Source: Cheiracanthium punctorium (Eukaryota; Arthropoda; Arachnida; Araneae; Cheiracanthiidae). From it: 64,000 bases of DNA. Where the stretch lies: assembly GCA_038373885.1 (NCBI GenBank), contig JAWZYV010016535.1:1178001-1242000 (forward strand). The letters run 5' to 3'. Each line of letters begins with the position of its first letter. Position 1 is the stretch's first letter. A program made the translations under genes and the position numbers. Shown piece after piece: positions 58,495-64,000 of this stretch. The notes beneath the pieces are model-generated. The model worked only from the letters and a program-made list of their open reading frames with translations, searched no databases and had not been told where the DNA came from.

Positions 58495-59725
58495 TGTCTA
58501 CATAAACTTTGTGTTATCATTTTGCAGAAATGCTAGTATTTCAAGTAAGTATCTGTTTGTAAAGCTTATGTCACGAATAAAAGAATTCTTCATATTTTGA
58601 AACTTTGTAAAAATGGAACTAATTTCTTTACTTTTTTCTTTGTAAATTAATTTCAATGTTATACAAAATTCACTGAGGCTAGACTGAGGTGAGGTAGGAA
58701 TTCTCCACTTAAAGGTTCGCCCTTTTCTTTTAACTAACCATTGGCTGAGTTCTTCCCCTTTTTTGGAAGTTCTGAGACAATTGCTTAGTACTCTCTTTCA
58801 CAAGTGTCAACCTTCTCTTTCAGGACAAAGAGTTTAAGTTTGAGCAAACTTAAAATACTAACAAAATTATACACTCTGTACAAGGTACTGCTACTGTACA
58901 GCTGTGGTTTTTTTCCAAATTTATTTACAAGTTTCAACATTGTTTACATTACACAATATACCCACATAGAATACACATTTTTTTTTTCTCTTTCTATTTT
59001 TACATTTGTATTTACCCATGTTATATTATTTGTTGTATCTTTACTGTCCTGATATTGCTACCTTATTTAGAAAAGTATTCAAAAAGAGTTTCCTGAATAT
59101 TGAGTGATATTTTATAGCGCTGTGCTTACATTGTAAACAAGACTGTTTTATTCATTCCATTATCCTGAAAGTATACAAGTCTTTTTTTCCACCCTCTAAT
59201 TATTAATGAGTAATAATGAGTCAAATACAGCACATGTTTTGTACAGTATTTACTTATTTGTGATTACATTTTATTATTGTATTTATATTAATATCTCAGA
59301 AAATATAATAATATGAAGCTGCAACTACTTAAATGTGTTTAAGAATATTTCTGCAAATGTTATTGTATCCTGATATGTTTTCATTCAATGTTTGACAAAA
59401 TAATTTCAAATATTGTTTTTCATTGAATATTTTCCAATATAGCAAGCGTATTTTATGAAATTGTAAATGCAGAGAGGGCTGGCAATCTTATTTTTAAATT
59501 CAGAGTAAAAATTCTTTTTAGTGTCTTCATTTAAATTCAAAGTAAGGCACTAATAATAATAAAAAATAATAATTTAAAAAAAAACTACGTACTTCCTTTT
59601 TTGTTTTCATTCTTCACCTTTCAAAAAAAAATTTTTTATCTCGCTCGCTCGCTCACTCGGGTTGAGTGCCACCAACTTGCAGGCAAGTTGGCTGCCCTCT
59701 GCTTGGAGGGGGGGGATAATATTTA
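58495..59725. other. Intronic AT-rich sequence
   Basis: No gene recognised. The open frame at 58804-59052 is a hydrophobic translation of T-rich sequence. A (TCGC)n-like run and a TTGCAGGCAAG palindrome lie near 59640-59690. Confidence 0.4.
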
Positions 59726-59727
59726 AT

Positions 59728-60185
59728 AATAAAATAGCCTTTGACAATTTAATCAAATTTAATTTAGAGTCGTCTAAAAAACCATCTTTAATCTCTGTAA
59801 AACAGAGTATTTTCACTGTAAAGTTTGTTTCTTGGCCAGACAAATATTACTTTCAGACACAATTTTTGAGAGCACTTAGGAATTAAAAGTGCAAATTAGG
59901 CTGGAATGACAGGTGTTTGTGGTTGCTTAACCTAAAATTCTTGGGCTAAGTAAGTACATGACATCACTTTAGAGAACCAATCAGAGAAAGGGAAAGGCCC
60001 TTTGCGCCGACAGCCAAGCTTAAAAAAATAGGGAGAATTTAAGCCGGAGCAGAAAAAAGTCAGCAGAGGTTGTCTGGACGTTGAAAAAGTTAGGGAAAAC
60101 AGCCTCATAGCAAAAGAGATTACCAGCCTGACCTCCATACTCATCCTGAACTTGGAAAAAAAGTGCTTAACCTGAAGAATGGTGT
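59728..60185 (+). repeat. Dispersed repeat R1, copy 2
   Basis: Uninterrupted copy of the repeat at 50459-51180, same orientation, about 85-90% alike by eye. It shows the unbroken sequence GTTTCTTGGCCAGACAAATA across the point where the SINE entered copy 1, which confirms that insertion. Minus-strand frames across it are shadows. Confidence 0.65.
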
Positions 60186-60322
60186 GGCGTCTCTCATTAT
60201 GAACCTGAAGGCGAGAGGCTATCGTTACATTACAGACACACAATAAATAATACACACATGCTTATATGCTACATAAAAATGCACAAACAATGACCAATGG
60301 AAAAAAATAAGACTTTTCTTAC

Positions 60323-60406
60323 GTGTAGATTGTAGGTTAAAACCATCATCGTCCATAGAAATAAGTTGAAACTTTCTTAAGCCATTTAATTCTTTTATGC
60401 AAATAT
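60323..60406 (-). CDS. HFM1: HFM1/MER3-like meiotic DNA helicase, internal exon A
   Basis: On the minus strand acceptor ATGTTTTTGTAG ends at 60407 and donor GTAAGA begins at 60322. The 84-bp exon reads ICIKELNGLRKFQLISMDDD and then GFNLQST, with one base left over that joins exon B in phase. HFM1 has a CLKxLNxL...LIxMD block directly before the GRLMA motif, matching the A-B-C order here. The upstream exons (helicase core, winged helix) must lie to the right; I could not find them up to 64000. Confidence 0.78.
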
Positions 60407-61300
60407 CTACAAAAACATGAACTGTGTTAAAGAAACAGGTAAAACTTTCACAGTGCTGTATTCTTAGTCTTGCAAGAAGTCACAAATGGCAAACACTTTT
60501 AATTTACTAAATTAATCAATGATTTTAAAAACTATGCTAAAAAGTCCTGATTGTTTAAACATTTGAAATGACATTCAAAAAAGCATTTCTTTGAAGCATT
60601 TAGACATGAACTCTTGAAGCTTGGAATCTGTGATTAGGAGCTTTAAAATTGAAATTCTAACAGATAATTTTTCAAACTGCTCAATTTGGCATGCTATTTA
60701 GGATTCTAAATAGGGTGTTTCAAAAAAGATGATAATATGCCTTTATCTTTAGAGATTAAGGGGCAATGCAAATTGAAAAAATGCTCAAAATAAAGTGGTA
60801 GAAAAGACAAGAAAAATCCCTCTCATTCATAAATATATATATATTTATATATATATATTTGTATACGACCCCTCAATGTAAATTTTCTCAGTTAGAAAGT
60901 TTTTATTATCCACCCAACAAGTCCATTAGATAAAACCACATAACTGTAAAAGAGAGATGACATATTATGTTAATTGAAAATGGAATGCTGATTATAGGGA
61001 CCACATACCAAAACAGAAAGGCAAACTGGTGAAATTTTATAAAAGATAAAATGCATGATAATATTTGCATTTAAGCTGTTTAGCATAATTTATCTTATTA
61101 GGTGCCTACAAATTAATTTCTCAACTAATTGTTTTAAAATATTGATAATCATATGTATTGGACTTTTACCCTACTATTAAAAAATTTACAAAAATATAGT
61201 TTTTTTTAAATCTTTCTATGGAAACTGGATAGGTGACAAAATCTGGAATCATGCTGTATCTGTCATATCTAATTGAACTGCTTCTCTACCCCAACCCCAG
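60407..61300. other. Intronic AT-rich sequence
   Basis: Upstream intron of the HFM1-like gene on the minus strand. (AT)n near 60834-60860; no coding signal. Confidence 0.4.
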
Positions 61301-61473
61301 GTTATTATCAATGGAATGGAATGCAAAATAATTTTTATTTATGTGAAGGAAGAACTGCGAATGCACTTATCGGCCGTTTCCAAGTGCAGATCATATGTGC
61401 CAATGCAAAGGATCATTCCCTGGAAATAGCTACCACTGAATTACCCTATTTACTTAGCTCTTCTGGAAAATAA
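61301..61473 (+). CDS. Candidate terminal exon of an unidentified gene
   Basis: A polypyrimidine acceptor (CTTCTCTACCCCAACCCCAG, ending 61300) is followed by an open frame of 57 codons to TAA at 61471-61473. It begins GYYQWNGMQNNFYLCEGRTA and continues IGRFQVQIICANAKDH and TELPYLLSSSGK. Composition and codon choice look like host coding sequence rather than the AT-rich surroundings. I do not recognise the family. It is on the strand opposite HFM1, so it would be a gene in the HFM1 intron or a retained fragment. No upstream exon was found with confidence. Confidence 0.45.
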
Positions 61474-61714
61474 CAAGGCATGTATTAAGAAAAATTGTTG
61501 TTTATTCTTTGCCACTTTTTCATGTTATAGTCCTCTCAAATATTATTTTTATTTTAAAGAAATTTTATTACTTAGAATCTATAACTATTACATTTCTTTG
61601 TTTAGTTTATCTCTTAATTATAGCACATTTAATGTGAATTTTAACATCATTAATCTAGCTTATGTAGCTGAGATGAACGTAACAATTTTTGTGTAATCAA
61701 CATAATATGCTATC

Positions 61715-62372
61715 AGTGGTGTAAGCAGGACTTTTTTCTTGGGGGGGGGGGGGGGGTAGGTGTAGGAAGATATTCATGCGAAGCCGGCATAAAATAAATA
61801 TTTTATATATTAAAACAATGCATAGAATAATCCAGCAATTTCAAGATAGCAGCTTTTTCGACATCAAATGAAAACCAAATCTTCAGTGCTATATCAAGAA
61901 AGCGAGATTAAAACATCTGGAACTAATTAGCACCCCAAGGAGAATCCACAGAATTGGAGAATCAGGGATTTGTCCAGTGAAATTCGAGGCTATTTTATTG
62001 TTCGAAAAAAGGGGAAAGCCCGAAAACAAGACCATGCAAAATAGTGCATTTTTTAAAGAATGGAGCTTAAAAAAAAAAAAAAAAATTCTGCTATGATTTT
62101 TGCTTGACTAAATTTTCAATCCCAGCTCGCCTAGACGAAAAAGTTAAACAGAAGGAATTTGTCTTGTTTCAAGAACTGGCCTTAGAAAACTAGAAATGGG
62201 CCATTCGTTCAACAAATATGTATATAATTAACTTGAACACTTTTTAAAATGAAACATTTGATGATCAAACAGAAAGCATATTTCTATTATTAAAAAACAA
62301 TAATCCTTTTCAGTCTGAAAATTTGGGGCGAAAGCTAAAGCCCCCTGGGCCCACCCCCTGCATACGCCACTG
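61715..62372. mobile_element. Non-autonomous hAT element, 658 bp, 8-bp duplication
   Basis: The ends CAGTGGTGTAAGCAGG and CCTGCATACGCCACTG are inverted repeats. TATGCTAT is duplicated exactly at 61707-61714 and 62373-62380. Poly-G behind the left end (61741-61756) and C-rich sequence before the right end resemble the MITE at 52475-52788, so both probably belong to one hAT group. No coding frame. Confidence 0.88.
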
Positions 62373-62380
62373 TATGCTAT

Positions 62381-62945
62381 GCTAGTTACATCTGCTATTT
62401 AATTTATTTTATACGTTAAAACTGCTTGTTACTAATTATGATGATTCTTGAAATAGAAGAATATTATATTTTCTTAAATGTAAAAAAGGGCGCCTGTAAT
62501 GATTACAAAAAAAAAAAAAAAAAAAGAAAAAAAAGCAAGAAAGTCAAGCTAATAAGACCCAAGAGCAAAAACGAACAAAACTCAAAATTTCTGAATATGA
62601 AAATATACCTTATTTGTGCAATGCAGAATTCTTTGCTGATCTGTGTTCTGAGCTATACCACATGCAGTGCAAAGTGAATGCATCTAATTCATTTAACAGA
62701 ATGTTTTAGCTATATATATTATAAGTGTTCGAATTTCTGTTTTAATATTTAAAAAAGTAAATTTCTGTATCATTTAAAGTATATAAAATTAAATTTTACT
62801 AACTTTACCAATGAATATATGGTTAATTTTTTGTTTAAGAAAACTTACTTTTAAGAGAATACTGCATGATTACATTAAAATTGAAGCAGTACATTAAAAT
62901 ACTAATTTCATGTGAATTCATTTCGTACTTTAGATTTATTAGTTA
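62381..62945. other. AT-rich stretch with A-tracts
   Basis: Nothing recognised. The lysine-rich open frame at 62426-62677 is a translation of an A-run (62509-62534). Confidence 0.45.
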
Positions 62946-62952
62946 AAAACCC

Positions 62953-64000
62953 TTAGATCCGTAGGCAATTTGCTGGTGACTGAGTGTTAGATACTATGAG
63001 AAATTCAAGTATGTGATCCTCACCACCCAAGGCACAATGTAACTCTACAGATCGAATAGGTTTGACCTTAGATCCCCCAAATGCTTGTAATACAATATTA
63101 GATTTTTTTATCATGTTATTAGAGTTCAACATTTTAAATTTGATTAAAGGTAAAACGTTCACTTCAGCCCCAGTGTCCAACTTGAAAGTTACAGGTTTCC
63201 CTGCCACAATTAGACTTTTAGTCCATTCTTTAATGGTGGAGGCTGAATTAACACATTTAATATTTGCTACACTTAAGGAGTTCACAAAAAATTCTTCTTC
63301 ATAGTCACTCTCTTCAGTATTCTGTCTTACTTCCTGCACAGGTTTAAATTTACAGACACTGGAAAAATGATTTTTCCTGCAACACTGGAAACATTGCTTC
63401 ACAAAGGCTGGACACTGATTCTTTCGATGTTTCCTGTTGCATTTTCTGCACCAAAAGATTTCACACCCAGAGCTTTCATTCCTTGTCTTTCTGTCTGTCA
63501 TCACTGATGGTCTCAATACCACTTCTGCTGGCTCCCTTAACTTGGGTCCTTTTTTGTGCACCATGTCAACATTATGGCCCTGCACTGTCAGAGCTCTTTG
63601 CCAGCTCAACTCAGCCGCTTTGCCAATGTCAATAGCTTTCACTAAGCTTAGATCCGTCTCCCGTAGCATTCTCTCTTGAAGGCTTTCATCAGCCACACCC
63701 AGCACAATATGATCGCGAACTACAGAGTCGGCTTGATCACCAAACTTGCACGATTTCACAAGTCTTTTTAAATCAGTTACGAAAGAGTCAAAAGTTTCAC
63801 CTTCTTGTTGCTTCCTATTGTTAAATATAAATAGTTCAACTACTACGTTCTTCCTCGGAGTCGTGTATAGCTCAAATTTTTTGATCACAGCATCGTAATT
63901 CTTTTGATCTTCATCTGATAGGTTGAATGTATTAAAAATCTCTACCGCTTCCTCACCAGTGGCATTTAGGAACAATGCTACCTTTACATCAGATGCCTTG
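62953..64000 (-). pseudogene. Gypsy-type gag-protease, truncated
   Basis: The frame enters from beyond the window end (there is no start codon; it is open to 64000) and ends at a TAG by 62953. The Gag part reads EEAVEIFNTFNLSDEDQKNY, NNRKQQEGETFDSFVTDL and ERMLRETDLSL. Two zinc knuckles follow: CRKCNRKHRKNQC and CFQCCRKNHFSSVC (the second a perfect CX2CX4HX4C). The protease site is FKLDTGAEVNVLP. The order matches K02A2.6-like Gypsy Gag-Pol. No reverse transcriptase follows; the sequence past SPANCLRI is AT-rich, so the element breaks off there. Confidence 0.9.

Noticed and set aside
60900..60960. Another HFM1 exon upstream of exon A
   Set aside because: A weak acceptor-like CTCTTTTACAG on the minus strand is there, but the frames after it do not give the expected family sequence.
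62426..62677. Lysine-rich small protein
   Set aside because: Translation of a long A-run; no other coding evidence.

Overview
This is an AT-rich eukaryotic nuclear window made almost entirely of transposable elements in various states of decay. Everything I can identify is a transposon, a transposon relic or a repeat, except for three small spliced exons of one host gene. There are no operons, Shine-Dalgarno sites, rRNA genes or CRISPR arrays. The mixture of elements (Copia and Gypsy retrotransposons, a GIY-YIG Penelope-like element, a THAP-type P element, pogo/Tigger, hAT, Helitron and tRNA-derived SINEs) suits an arthropod; an arachnid is my guess, which I infer loosely and cannot prove from the sequence.

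Region by region. 1-14.3 kb: non-coding repeats. These include a GC-rich dispersed family (39-265 and, inverted, 8931-9194), several tRNA-derived SINEs, a TA-flanked Tc1/mariner-like MITE (5628-6198), a palindromic MITE (8556-8815), a small MITE (10402-10557), and a DNA element with ~250-bp inverted arms (12060-14221) that carries a SINE and a 585-bp solo LTR.

14.66-32.41 kb: one minus-strand Copia element with recognisable LTRs and a half-tRNA-iMet primer site. Its roughly 4.5 kb have been stretched to 17.8 kb by nested insertions: a 988-bp element with AAGCTTG subterminal repeats (with its own SINE), a 5.5-kb element with an 8-bp target duplication (itself carrying a 3.6-kb element), a SINE in gag, a 4.1-kb P element in the 5' LTR, and a 2.4-kb Tigger element in the same LTR. 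The P element holds the best preserved DNA-transposase gene here, broken by one in-frame TAG and one frameshift.

32.4-44.4 kb: a second, badly degraded pogo transposase; a complete-ended but internally deleted Helitron (35569-38274); and a four-level nest of DNA elements (38364-44411).

44.4-62.9 kb: a solo LTR, a hAT transposase 3' fragment, a tandem array of ~57-bp units, and three minus-strand exons that match the Sec63-region of the meiotic helicase HFM1/MER3 (50038-50141, 50288-50379, 60323-60406). The 9.9-kb intron between the last two contains a truncated Copia element, a hAT MITE and a Penelope-like element with a nearly intact reverse transcriptase/GIY-YIG gene. 62.95 kb to the window end: a Gypsy-type gag-protease reading frame that runs off the edge.

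The elements do not act together as a pathway. What the window records is the order of insertion: nested target-site duplications show which element landed in which.
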